Notes under the pieces: model-generated
What the model saw: the letters and a program-made list of their open reading frames with translations, nothing else
The model's database searches: none
Told to the model about the DNA's origin: nothing
Program-made: the position numbers and the translations under genes
In this document: positions 11,338 through 22,867 of the stretch, piece after piece
Layout of the letters: the number at the start of each line of letters is the position of its first letter
Numbering within the stretch: position 1 is the stretch's first letter
Assembly: GCA_902728285.1 (NCBI GenBank)
Contig: CACVBU010000681.1
Span: forward strand, 2,114,260 to 2,178,259
Source: Clytia hemisphaerica
Lineage: Eukaryota > Cnidaria > Hydrozoa > Leptothecata > Clytiidae
Direction: 5' to 3'
Length of the DNA: 64,000 nt

Positions 11338-11700
11338 TAACCCGGCGACTATCAAAGGACGGCGGACGGACGCCGACTTCCGAAGGACAGTGGACCAACG
11401 ACGACTCTCGAGGGACGGCGGATCAACGACAACTCTCGAAGGACCGCGGAAGGACAACGACTCTCGAAAGACGGCGGACCAGTATTTTAAAGACCAGATT
11501 AGTTAGTTAGATTATATCGAGGACGAATGACATGAAAGAGAGGCTCCCACGATGTCTCTCCCAACGACTTCCTGGTCGGACGACGTCTCTCGATGGGCAC
11601 CGCCCGACCCACGACAACTCTCGAAAGTCGGCGACCCGACCCACGACAACCTTCGAAAGTCGGCGACCCGACCCACGACGACTAGTCCGGACCGGCATTA
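11338..11700. repeat. GC-rich degenerate minisatellite (CGACTCTCGAAGGAC / CGACCCACGAC units)
   Basis: The left part repeats ACGACTCTCGA(A/G)GGAC(G/C)GCGGA at about 25-40 bp intervals. The right part repeats CTCGAAAGTCGGCGACCCGACCCACGACAAC with a 29-bp period. It is strikingly GC-rich for its surroundings. Overlapping open frames on both strands (about 11507-11791) come from the repeat and are not called genes. Confidence 0.7.
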
Positions 11701-12740
11701 TAAGCCGGGAAATACACCATTCTTACAAAGATTTCATTATAATATAGCTTCAAACATGGGAAGTATGACTTTTTCAGGAAATTTGTTATAGTGACTGTAG
11801 TAAAGCCACAGTACGACAGTTATTTGAATAAGTAGGCAATTTTCTTTAATTTAATGCCATTTATGAATCATTTAACGGCTGCCGGTAATTTTGATTAAAG
11901 AACCTAATAAAAAAAAAAGAAACACCCTGAAAAGAAAGATCTTGGATAAGGCTTTTCAACAAACCCAAACATGACTAGTCTGAATCACAGCCCTCTACAA
12001 AACCGCAGGTCTATAAAGAGCACGAATCTGTTAGTGGATGCCAGCAGCCTAAAACATAATCTATTTTGCTTTAGCCATAGCCGAAAAAATTGTATTTGAG
12101 ATGTTAAGGTACCGTGGCTATAAAAAATCATTAAATCTCAAGTTCCCGCAGTATCGAAGTAGTGAAAATCAAATGCGATGAGAAACAAGTTTGTAATATA
12201 TCCGATCTTAAAAATATGATCCGATGGATGATGAATTTTACGTCATATTCGACGTCAGATTCGTGGTATTTATGAGGTAATGTTTTTTACGGAAAGCACC
12301 CGAAAAACCTGAGTGCTTGCAACTAATTTCGAATTTTAACAATAAAACTAGTGGCAGATAAAACGGCCGTAATGACGGCTGCAAACTCCGGTAATTGTCA
12401 TTTTTGAATAGCAAACCATTACGCAAACATCTTTATCGTGGTCAGCCTTTCTTAATATATCTAACATAAATTTTAAAAGAGTATATCCTAGTAAGTGCAA
12501 GCGAAAACGCAAACAAAATTGGGAAATCGAACTAGAAAGATCGGGAAATCGAACCCGACTATCACGATTAATCGGATTCACGCACAATTACAAATAATGG
12601 ATACTGATTTTAAGAAACTCCTTTAACCGGAGTTTAATGATTGGGCTATTTTAGGTGCTTCAGTATATAAAACATTACGTCATGAATATCATGAATCTAA
12701 AATGTTTACACGGGAAACAATTTTCAAGAAACTAACAAAA
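11701..12740. other. Non-coding interval
   Basis: AT-rich sequence without recognisable genes, repeats or inverted ends. Short minus-strand open frames at 12238-12587 overlap one another in different frames and show no domain. Confidence 0.4.
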
Positions 12741-12745
12741 GCAAT

Positions 12746-12824
12746 CATGCTGTTGCGGTAGAAATCATGCTGTTGCGGTAGAAATGTTGCTGTTGCGGTA
12801 GAAATGTTGCTGTTGCGGTAGAAA
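12746..12824. repeat. 19-bp minisatellite, four units
   Basis: The unit GCTGTTGCGGTAGAAATCAT (with G for CA in later units) is repeated four times head to tail. It is unrelated to the neighbouring repeats. Confidence 0.9.
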
Positions 12825-13924
12825 TCTTTAAGTTTGTTATTGGGGTGATATTTTCTCTAGCATAGGCTAGAGATTATTCCGTTCGAGAATCTTCAAATCA
12901 GTTTGGTTGTTTAATGTTTTGATCGCTTTTCAGAAGACTTACTAGAATAGAAATTGAAGTTCATGGTAATAAATATACCTCAAGGGAAGAAATTTTCGCG
13001 GTTGAGGGAACTTTTTCTGAACCATGTGGCTTATTTTTCCCTAAAAAGGCCGATTTTAGAGGTGTTTTTTATGGTTTTTTATTCTGAGAATATTAGTGTT
13101 TCGATTTCGATGATTTTTCGATTCCGTGGAGATTTTCCAGCAAATATTTCTTCCCTTACGGTAACAAGTAATTTTAATTTTTCACCAACAGCTAAGCTGA
13201 AGATGCTTTCTAAGATTTTGATTTTTTTCAACATTTTATTCATTCAGTTTAAGGAGTTTTATCTAAACTAATCTAAAATAGATTTTATCTAATATTACAT
13301 TTTGTTAGCTACTTTTGTAAACAGAATTATTCATCAAAAAGTTATTTAACTGCAAGATGAAGATCTTTAGTTCGACGGTTCGACGTTCTCATACGACACT
13401 CTACGACTCTACTACTTGACATCATCTTCCGTTTTTAATGAACATTTAAAGTCCTTTAAAGATTTTTCTCTCCCAAACTGTTACAGGTAAATAGACCTTA
13501 TGATGATAGAATAATGATTTTGAATTCGAATTCCCGGCTCTAAAATTCGATATTTACCGCGTGTTTATCGGATGAGGAGGCTCCTTCACTATTTGATACG
13601 CTACAGTATTATAGATAGAATAAAACAGCTCCCCCTGAAAATTGAATTATAGAGCGTCAGTCGTATCCGTAGTTATACTACAAATAGTAAAAATTATTGT
13701 TGTTAAATTTCTTTGATGCGTCACTAAGGGAACGGGTATTTTCTCCAGGTATGCAGTTTGCCAATGTATTAACTAACGAACAATACCTAGTTTATTCAGA
13801 GTCGACGAAATGTGTAAAGAATAATGACTTCATCTAATTCAAAAAATTGCTCTTCAAATTTCATTACTGTCACCAAGACCAATTATCTAAAATTTGAATA
13901 TTTTGGACATCTTTGCTCTCCATC
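12825..13924. other. Non-coding interval downstream of the renalase gene
   Basis: No gene was recognised. An open frame at 12954-13271 on the plus strand is Phe/Ile/Ser-rich without a domain. Around 13370-13400 there are short CGAC-containing phrases (TTCGACGGTTCGACG). The minus-strand renalase transcript should end near 13925. Confidence 0.4.
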
Positions 13925-13930
13925 TTTATT
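13925..13930 (-). promoter_or_regulatory. Polyadenylation signal AATAAA of the renalase-like gene
   Basis: The minus strand reads AATAAA about 36 bases after the stop codon at 13967-13969, a usual position for a metazoan poly(A) signal. Further AATAAT-like motifs lie between the stop and the signal. Confidence 0.55.
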
Positions 13931-13966
13931 TCCTGTCAATAATAATTCACAATAATAATAATAGCA

Positions 13967-14304
13967 TCAGCTATCAAAGGAATTTCGAATGACATCAAAA
14001 ACACGATCACCAGAACTAATACAACCATCCAAATTCGAATGTGTAAAAGCGTCACCAGCTAAAATCACCAACGGTGAAGAGTCTTTAACAACTAGACAAC
14101 CTTGTTCTCCACCGTTGTACGGTTTAGAGACCTGTGAGTATCTCCATCGCATGAATTTCTTCGATGTAGGTTCTGGCAAGTTTGGAATAACTTGTTTCAG
14201 ATTGTCCAGTACTGTAGGTTCCACTTGGTCAAACTGGTGATCAATAAGAGGGATACTGAATGGTACAGATGTGTGTACAACCATCGATAATCCTTCTTCA
14301 CATT
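13967..14304 (-). CDS. RNLS: Renalase-like flavoprotein, terminal exon, right duplicate
   Basis: The exon starts after acceptor TTTATTTTTTTAG and ends in TGA at 13967. It encodes ECEEGLSMVVHTSVPF, then EPTSKKFMRWRYSQV, then SPLVILAGDAFTHSNLDGCISSG. The last phrase is the C-terminal FAD-contacting motif of renalases and related amine-oxidase-fold flavoproteins (GDxFTxSNxDGCxxS). Splice phase agrees with the exon at 15326-15514. A possible start codon upstream in the same frame lies in the intron and is not used. An AATAAA follows. Confidence 0.85.
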
Positions 14305-15325
14305 CTAAAAAAATAAACATTAGGCGAAAATTAAAAAATGTAGTGTTTCCAGAATGCGGGTGATGGAAAAAGGCTCTCATGCGGCCGGCCAGATTTTTTT
14401 GCTATTTTTGATAACTTAAATTCATTGAAATAGAACTTTAAAGATAACTTTTATGTACAAACAGTATGAAGTAAACCCTGAATACTAATGTATCAACTAC
14501 TGCAGCCGGGTCAGAAATTTTTTTTTTCACTTGGCCTGTTTCCGGAAACACTACATTTTTTTTTATTTTTGCGCATGTAAATAGCATACCGTAGTGATTC
14601 TAAAAATAGACATCAAAATTACTGTTTGTCCGAGTTTTAATCCCATCATCATTTGCTTTAATTGTTTTTGCAAGTAAATTACACTTATGGACAATACAAA
14701 AGTAATAGCTTGCACGCATTGCGAATCAAGATAAAAAGAATTGTGGGATTGAATTTCGTTCAAATCTCGAAAGTAATAATTATGACGTTTGCATAGCGGT
14801 GTGCTATTATACTGACGGTGATACTAAAATCTCTTTTTTTCCTACCATCTGCAATATTAAATTCCCGCCAAATATGAATCATTATATTCATTCCCCCAAA
14901 TGTGCGCTATTTCAGGCCTTAAAACGGATATTTTCTTACCTAATAGCGTAATATATCCTTCATCCGCCAATATTTCTTCCATTAAGGTACTTAGAAATGG
15001 GGAGAAGAATTTATAAGTGAAAACCCTAGTGTAGTATATTCATAGATAGTTCTCCTGGCAGAGAAAGTAAGCTTTCGTTTGTTCAATATATTATAATCGT
15101 TGACACTCAGTTAATTACTATACCCAAACTATACAACACTGTTATACGGTTATATTTAGACATTTCAAAATAAGTCTCAAAAGCCCCCTCCCCGAAATTT
15201 GCATGATGTAATATGCAGTAGATAAAATACACATAAAATATGAAAATCACTCTTAATCATTGACAACTTTCGAATGTGTGCAGATATTGTAAATCAATGC
15301 TGTTTTCAACAACAACAAAATATAC

Positions 15326-15514
15326 CTTGGTCACGTTTTTTAGTATCCAGGGCAACGTAGCGAATGCATGGATTATCATAAATGTATTTTGCAGACCAAT
15401 CGATTCCTTCGATGTTTGAGATACCAGCAAAAAACAAACCCATCACATAACGAGATGAATATTGTACATTTTGCAGACCAGACGTGAACGGTTTGATGAT
15501 GTTTTCAAAATCAC
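15326..15514 (-). CDS. RNLS: Renalase-like flavoprotein, penultimate exon, right duplicate
   Basis: A 189-bp exon with the same acceptor (CAG|GTGATTT) and donor (CAAG|GTATAT) as 1055-1243. It encodes the QYSSRYVMGL and YDNPCIRYVALDTKK segments typical of the renalase substrate-side domain. Phase is 2 bases in, 1 base out, compatible with both neighbours. Confidence 0.85.
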
Positions 15515-15902
15515 CTGCAAAATAGAAGAAGCGAAGATTCAGGGATGAGAAAAATTCATTTCACCCTTTCGTGTTGTATTGGGTTTTAGGCTTCAAAGCT
15601 CGAGCTATGTATGAATGCAGATTTTATAGTCATTCGATCGCAACCAAAAAATTTATTTAAAAGTCATAAAATATTTTTCTTGTAAAAGGAAGAAATAAAG
15701 TTCATTTTTTCGTACCCCAATGCTTTTATAATTTATCCAAAATTTCTTTACACCCTGAATCAATGCGCCGGTGACATTCAACCTCGAAAATCACCCTCAA
15801 TCAGAAGATTATATCGCAAAAGTTCCGTAGCTTTAATAAGTGACATTATCTACCATTTCATGGAGACAGGGGTGTACTTTTTTAGAAAAACGACATGTTT
15901 AC

Positions 15903-16049
15903 CTTTCAAGTTCAATATTTGAGGTGTTGGAATGGTGACCACTACAACATCAGCATGACAAATGACGTCATCGCTATCCCCCATAGCAACCGCTTTGTTG
16001 TCATGGAAATCGATTTGTTTGAGGAGTGTACTCGTCTTGATTACAGCTT
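15903..16049 (-). CDS. RNLS: Renalase-like flavoprotein, middle exon, right duplicate
   Basis: A 147-bp exon between acceptor TTTACCACAG and donor AAAG|GTAAAC. It encodes EAVIKTSTLLKQIDF and ADVVVVTIPTPQILNLKG, the renalase segment with the VVxTxPxPQ turn. The first codon needs one base from an upstream exon. That exon should carry the FYDxLL and PxGxSS segments seen in other renalases, and it was not located between here and 38650. The 5' connection of the gene is therefore unproven. Confidence 0.85.
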
Positions 16050-17509
16050 CTGTGGTAAAGATAAAAAAGTTATCAAAAAGCAATTCATGCTGAGAAATTC
16101 TTCTTACTAGCTGTTGACAGATTCTTCAAATATATTTTGGGTCTTAAATGATATGAAACCCTTTTCACCAGAAAATGAGTACACGCTTTTTTTTAATAAG
16201 AATATCTTCTATAAGAATATCAGGGTGAAAATTGGCCAAATCGTAAGAATACCCTAAGAATACCCTCTAGGGTGAGTTTCACAGAATTTGATAAGAATAC
16301 AGTGATTTTGTATTTGGTTAACAGAAAAAAGCTGCTTCCTTTGTTAGACTTGAATTTAAACTTTGAGGCAGAAATGTAATTTTAGCTTTAAATGTTCATT
16401 CAAAAGTTCAAAACTCTCAAATTGATCATTTCTCATGTTTGTAAAAAGTCAAGTATAAAAAAGTAAGAATACGTTAAGAATATTTCACCCTCAGTTTTGG
16501 CAATGTATTAAAAATACTTGACCCTCATCCAAAGTATACTATTCTTGTAAAAGAAAAAGCGGGTAACAAGTTTTCACCGCAATTCGATTCCCTCAAGAAA
16601 ATCTTAAGTCATTGATCAAATAATCTCAGCACTCAAAAAAGCTGATCATAAGCCACATTTTAAGTGCACCAAGATCATTTGGAGGATGATTTTCCTGTAC
16701 CAGCTTTTAAATTTTGCCTTAGTACTCTTTTCGAATTAAACTCGATACAAAAGAAGTACAAATTGACAAAAGATTTTCATGACGCCACTCATAAAAAGTA
16801 GAAAAATAGTATTTGTAAAGTCCATTGTAACAAAGCCTTTAGAAAAGTTTGCTGAGTTTAAAATGCTTATCAAATGGGACATAAAAATTTTACGATACGG
16901 GAAGAAATGTCAAATACCGGAATACGAGTAATTTTTCTTTCGAATACCAGCATAAAAGGTTCGATACCGGAACATCGATTAATAACGGCCTCCCGGTAGC
17001 CCCCCCTAAAATCACAAAGCATAAGAGCAGATGACGCTGTTCCAAAAGATACTCGTCTTATAGAAGCAGGCAACCTTCGAACTCTTACAAAACAAAGAGA
17101 CATTTTAAGTTGAGTTCCTTAAAGATTGCGTTTATTAGTGACGAAAAAAATGAGATTTGTGCGCTGTTGATATTTGTGCAATTTAAATTTAGAGAAGAAA
17201 TCCGCCTTAAAGGTTTTGTTTTTAAATAAGAATGATATCGTGTGCTTACTCATCAATTTAGATTTACAAGCTATTTCACATGAGATTGACACGGATGTGG
17301 AGCAAGATGATCAGAAAGAGGGAAAGAAAAATATTTTCTTGTTTAATTCCAGCTTAATATAACAATAGGCAGACACTGTCCTGATATGAAATATGTGTCT
17401 GATATGAAACGGGAACACTTATGTAAAAAGAAAACCTTTCAATTTTTCAAATTGACTTTGAAGGGGAAAATTCAGAAATAAAGAGTCACAATATTTTACC
17501 ATGATGAAC

Positions 17510-18030
17510 AAGTGTCTTAAAATAAAATACATAAAATAAAAGCTAAGAAAAAGTTGGAAAAGTCATTTGGTAAATTTATTTTTTTAATATATAATTTTAA
17601 GTTTCTTGGCAAAGTGTTTTAAAAGTAACAAATAATTGGAATTTTAATGTAGATTAACTGAAAAGCACGTTATTTGTAAGAAAAATCTTACCGCGATGAA
17701 CAAGTGTGTTAAAAATAAAATTTATGAAATAGTAGTCAAAGTGTGTTTTATAAGTAACAAATAATTGGAAATTTAATATAGATGAACTTAAAAATACGTT
17801 CTTTATAAGAAAAAAGTTAATAAGAACACAAAATCTTACCGTGATGAACAAGTGTATTAAAATAAAATACATAAAATAAAATTTATGAAAAAGTAGGCAA
17901 AGTAATTTGGTAAATTTTTTTTTGATTATAATTAAGTTTCTTGGCAAAGTGTTTTATAAGTAACAATTAATTGGAAATTTAATATAGATGAACTGAAAAG
18001 CACGTTATTTATAAGAAAAAAGTTAATAAG
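17510..18030. repeat. Tandem repeat of about 160-190 bp, about three units (right copy)
   Basis: Same unit as at 3110-3500: AAAATACATAAAATAAAA, GGCAAAGT, TTTTATAAGTAACAA, AATTTAATATAGATGAACTGAAAA and a TTATAAGAA end. Units are individually truncated. It lies just downstream of deaminase gene B and ends against degraded MITE sequence (AAGAACATAAGGCTTCGAC). Confidence 0.7.
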
Positions 18031-18218
18031 AACATAAGGCTTCGACTTAAAAAATGTTAAGATAGGAATAAGAACATATTGAGGTTTCGCAGGCTGTAAA
18101 ACATGCCTTTTCTTCTATTTTAAGAACATATGCTTAAAACTAAAAAAAGATTAAAAACACCGGAGGCTTCAAATAAAACTGATGTTCTTACAAAAAAAGT
18201 GTAATGCTTTAAATGATA

Positions 18219-19325
18219 CTAATTAAATAGTTCATCGTCATCACCGTCGTCTTTATCGTCCAGTTGACTATTTTCAATGCCATGTTCCAATTCCTTTACA
18301 GCATCATTCAACACTTATTTTGCTCGTTTGAGTCGTTCCTCTAATTCGTCAACTCTCTGATTCTTCTGATCTATATCACTCTTTAACCCTTTAACTTTCG
18401 TATCCATCAGCTCAATTATTTGTCGATTCAGAATTCTCCAATCAGAGTCAGTGAAAGGAGTGATTATCAAACGGCTTCCTGGATCAGAATTGACACCGTT
18501 GAAATCTTTTTGATCACTCTTGTCTTTTTCATCTTTGTAATAGAAGGATGTATATTTGACATGTATGAAAACGTTTTCATTTTTAGCAACAAATTTTTCC
18601 AACTCCTTGAAACAATTTTTACAAGGAGATGTATTCAAATAAATTTCAATTTCAACTTTTCCATATCTGTAATTGGGAGATAATGCTTCATTCCAATTAC
18701 GTTCGCGGTACTGCACATAAGGATCACCAACACACGTGACAATATCCGGTTTTTTAAACTCTTTCTTACCGGTTACACTTTGAGGATTGTAGCAAGTAAA
18801 AGTCTTGTCGTGCAAAATATTAGCAGGATTTGAACATTTAACTTTGGTGAAATTATCTTTAACTTGATCAAATTGGAGAGTGAATACTTCACGATTAGGG
18901 TAATGAAGGTGAACAACGTGGGGGTAACAAGTGAAATAAAATTCCTTAACGGGAGAAATATCGTTGGAGCTACCTTTCCCGTCAACCGTTTTTGAACTAC
19001 CACTTTTGCTATCGTCAGAATTTTTAGAACTTCCAATATTTTTCTGTATCCTTCTGATGACGTATTTTTCGGCATGACCAGCTTCGTTTAATTCATCATC
19101 ATCTTCCCAATCAGAGTCTCTTTCCAGGTCGAGTTCGTCACGATCCCTTTTTCTTTCCCAAAATGTTTTCCATTTAGCATCACCATCAAATCGATATCGA
19201 ACAAAACAACGAACTGGAAAACCTTGAAAATCATATCCTTTTTGACCGAAATCTGTGAAGTGTTTTAAAATTTGAAAGGCATCTGCCAAATCGCTGTTCG
19301 AAGTACTGGAAGTCATTTCCAGCAA
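18219..19325 (-). CDS. AID/APOBEC-like cytidine deaminase B
   Basis: A single exon encodes 336 residues from ATG at 19325 to a TAA at 18315. Residues 31-60 hold FQGFPVRCFVRYRF and KTFWERKR. Zinc motif HAEKYVIRRI has H84 and E86. Strand EIEIYLNTS leads into PCKNC (C235, C238), followed by helix FKELEKFVAK, strand VFIHVKYTSFYY, and ITPFTDSDWRIL near 288-299. This order (HAE, PCxxC, then an aromatic-rich strand) is that of the AID/APOBEC branch of zinc deaminases. About 95 extra residues (roughly 122-222, with several Cys, His and Tyr) separate the two zinc motifs; usual spacing is 25-40. The TAA at 18315 interrupts a frame that runs on in phase to TAG at 18219 and encodes an acidic tail matching gene A, so the tail may be lost or reached by readthrough. 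No intron is evident. Role by family: nucleic-acid cytosine deamination, perhaps antiviral or anti-transposon. Confidence 0.8.
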
Positions 19326-19400
19326 ACTTTCATATCTACAGAAATGTTATCGCCCCTTTTCACTCTTCTCGAAAAACGTCTATAAAGACGAAATTTGTTT

Positions 19401-20022
19401 CAAACATTAGCCAACACAGCAAAAAATCTAGGCTAACATACCCGTGCAATAAATCTTTTTTTTTTTATTTTGAGCCGTTTCCATGTGAACTTGCTATATA
19501 TCTTTGATCAGCTTTAATTGATTTTTATATTTTATTGATTTTTTATTATTTAAACATCAGAATTAATATTAGTTTTCGATCATATCAGGGTGACTGAAAA
19601 CCATGGACGTAATTCTTCCTGGGAATTTTAGACTTCCTAGTCTGGTATTGTTGAAAAATACAGGCTGTTTCTACGAATAAAATATTAGAAAGCATTATGG
19701 GTTCCTTATACCTCGGAAATTTCTTTTTTTCTATAGGCAAAAAAAAACAAACCCTTAAGGTTTTTTTGAATAAGCTCTCAACACCAACCAACACCAACGC
19801 GAAAAAAACTTCTTGTGTCCCCAAGCCTTTAGTCTATTTATGAACTCAGCAATCACCATAGTAATATTTCGAAAACAAGGTAAGTGTTGCTCGTGACGTA
19901 ATTTATGAAACGGTATAATAGGATCTTTTACAAAAATACAAGATTTACCAAGGTTTAGATACTGAGATGTTTTGATCATCCAATCGTAAGATTTTCATAT
20001 CTTTATCTATTTTTCTTTCAAG
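19401..20022. other. Non-coding interval upstream of deaminase B
   Basis: AT-rich. Minus-strand open frames at 19585-19979 lack domains. It should contain the promoter of gene B, but no clear TATA box was recognised. The right end is a plus-strand pyrimidine tract leading into the acceptor at 20021-20022. Confidence 0.4.
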
Positions 20023-20104
20023 GGGACTTCAAGAGCGTCTCAAAGAAAATGAAACCGTTTTGGCCGAATTGCATGAACGCGTCAACCAAGGTGATAATAG
20101 CCAG
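20023..20104 (+). CDS. Short exon of a Gln-rich coiled-coil protein
   Basis: The plus strand has an acceptor (ATCTATTTTTCTTTCAAG), an 82-bp open segment and a perfect donor CAG|GTAAGT. It encodes LQERLKENETVLAELHERV and then NQGDNSQ, a charged helix. It ends in phase 0, compatible with the phase-0 exon at 23812. One base at its start must come from an upstream exon that was not found. The gene is not recognised. The helix-plus-polyGln layout resembles chromatin or transcription cofactors, but that is only an impression. Confidence 0.55.
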
Positions 20105-22867
20105 GTAAGTTCATTTATGTTCCAGTCTTTGAACTGAACAACGAAGTTCTGCAATAAAGGACTTAATTAACATGTTTTTGTTCCAATTGACATTATTCGG
20201 CTTAGGTTTTCCTTTGGGTAAAAACAGCTCAGTAGCTTCATCGATCATCATTCATACGTTTCATCACGTCCTCAATGGTATAGTGATTACACCATAGAAT
20301 TATTAAAAGAGTTAGAATAGAATCTCTCGCCGTAAAAGATCAATTCTTTTATATGTCAGTGTTTTTTACACTTTTGGCAAAAACGTGAAAATTTGGGCAC
20401 TTTTTTAAAACCAAATTTTAGAGAGCAAGTTTTCGTTCATTATCAAATTTAGTTGTTCTATTGGAGAGAGAAAAGATTAAAGATTCCATTCCTTTTTAAA
20501 TGAACTATATAGCGTTATTGTACTAAAGTAACGATCTTTCAAAGTTTGGAGCAGTTAATCATAAATTTATTCCTTTGGGAAATGGAAGAAATATTCCATT
20601 GGCAATAGCTCATTGAGTTTTTAAGCTTTTGGGCTAAAATTTGGCAGGCAGAAGCCTTTAAGCGTTCGCAATCCATAAAAGGAAGAATTATTCCATTTAG
20701 AGCAATTCTGGAGGAGTTATTCCACTTTTTCGTTGAATAAATCATTAACTTCATTCAAATTTTTATTGGGTAGTATTTGAGAAATCATGTTCAAGCAAGC
20801 ATTTGTTCAATCTCAAGCATCCAGAATTGAAAAGTTAACATTTTTTTGGAAATGGAGCATGCAGGGATTCCATATTTCACTTTTTGCATAACCCCTTATC
20901 ATGGTACTCTTTTTTTATTAGTTTGGTAGGAAAGGTCTCATTTCAGAAGTATCTTTTTGTAAAGAATAATTTTACACCACCTGATAGTAAAAAGCCTGCT
21001 TTATCCGTAGGGTAAGATATAAATTCATTTGGAGCTCTCTAGAATGACATATTCCAAATTTACAAAAAATCATGCATGTCACGGATGGAATGATTCATCA
21101 TAAATGACTTGCTACACTCGAATGTTTTCATCAAATCCTTTCGAAGAGAAGGTTAGATAATCACTTAATAAAGCGTTACTTGTGATAGAGAGCCTTCTAA
21201 GATTGATATATTCCTAACTAGTTCTTGTGTTAAAAAAATACGAAATAAATTACCCAGAAGCATCTTTACGTTCATGTCAAGTTATAATCCATAATCTGAG
21301 CTTCTCGTTCAAAAGTGCTCCTTTTTACAGACTTGTTTCATATTATGACAAAGAAACTTTTCATCGAAAGTATTGTAGTTTAGAGCGTGCAAAGATTATT
21401 TTTCCATGAAACTTTTGAAAAATGCCAGAAAATATATATATTTTCGTTGGAATTCGAAATGTTACATTGCTTGGGTGACTGGTAGACTTTGACTTCTTTG
21501 CATTATTAGAACTAGGTAACCCTTTAAAAACGGAATATTTCATCCTTCTGAACTCTAGAAATATCTTACTTCTACAATTAATCGAGTTCTTGATACTTAT
21601 TATGTTTCTAAGCTTTTCAAACTGGGAATAGTCCGAAGAAGCTCAAAGAGGTTACTATGGTTAGGTTTTTCTGATATTTCTTGTTGGAATATTAATCTGT
21701 CTCAGCTCCTTTAGATTATTTCATTAGTATTCATTGTTAAAATTCGTTAACTTTATCTTGATATGTATTATGAGTTCATGCTAAAAATTCTTTCTTTGTT
21801 CGATAATCAATATGGTTAAATAATTTTGCTTCCATATAGTCCAAGTTAAATGGAATTTCAAATACTTATTGACTCTGTAAGGGTTGGAATATCATTCTAA
21901 AAACTTTCTAGGGTAATCTTGTACGACTCAGCAGACTTTCCACCAAGTTTAGATGTTATAGGACTCAAAATCATTTGATAAAACCTTAAAAATTTATGTC
22001 TAGCTTTAACTGACTTTTGTGACGGAATAAGCAATAAAAAAGTGCTCTTCGCTTGTGTTTTTCGAAATTCAGGGATGAAGGTGTAAGGAAATCGTATTTA
22101 GAACTTTGAAATTTGTATATAACAATTTCAAATGAGAAAAACACAAAATCTAATTTTTTGGAATATCTCATCAAGTATTGCTCGAGGAAAAAATTTCAAC
22201 AGATTTGAAATTATAATTCGCAACTTATTGGAAGTTTTCATCCCAAAATACTCAAGAATCGTGATTTTAGACTGAAAAAACCGTTTTTGACGAAAATTAG
22301 TTAGTTGTAAAAAACACTGACAATTAACCTTTTAAAAGCGGCGCTCTTTGATCCTAGAGGCGCGGAAGGAAAACACTTCTCTATCCTGGTTTTGAGTAAT
22401 GATTTTTTTAAATTCATCACTTATGAACTCTCTATCCAACTTGGGTTTTTCACTGATAACTCCCCAGAAACTGATTGAAAACCCCTGAAATTTTGTAAAC
22501 ACATTGCTCAATAGTTCAGCTTTCCAGCCATATAAAAGGTTTTACCCTAAGTGAGTCAAACATTCGAGAGTGTGTTTTTTATATGGTATCTTGAAAGAAA
22601 AATAACTTTTGAGGGATATGCGTCGTTTTGATGTCGTTTTAAGGGAGTGTGAGGGATGAGTTTATCTTTCATTAGCTTTTTATTCCATTAAATTTGAGTG
22701 GCAGAAAGGCTTTATATTTTGATTTGATTTCAGCTCAAAATTTACCAACAAAAATAATCCACCATTTTGAATTTTCAATAATTTATAAAGTGGCTGTTTA
22801 TATGGTTTCATTTTTTATTGCCTTGTTTTTATGAGAAGTGTATGTTATTCTAGAATTATAATAAGAA
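20105..22867. other. Presumed intron of the plus-strand Gln-rich gene
   Basis: AT-rich with no recognised repeat ends. Open frames of 60-70 codons here (20539-20754, 21227-21409, 21361-21543, 21986-22174) have no domain. If the two flanking exons belong to one gene, this is the left part of a 3.7-kb intron. Confidence 0.4.

Larger units (their letters stand above)
13967..19400. repeat. Segmental duplication, right copy (renalase 3' exons plus deaminase B)
   Basis: Co-linear with 1-4530 from 14212 rightwards. It contains all three 3' renalase exons, conserved introns, the shared non-coding block near 16930-17400, a tandem repeat and deaminase gene B. The block 16378-16935 is present only here. 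The renalase exons stay in frame in both copies, while only this copy's deaminase keeps an intact core. Confidence 0.85.

Noticed and set aside
11507-11791. Arg/Pro/Thr-rich open frames on both strands
   Set aside because: They follow the period of the GC-rich minisatellite.
12954-13271. 105-codon plus-strand frame
   Set aside because: Low-complexity Phe/Ile/Ser composition, no splice or start context, no domain.
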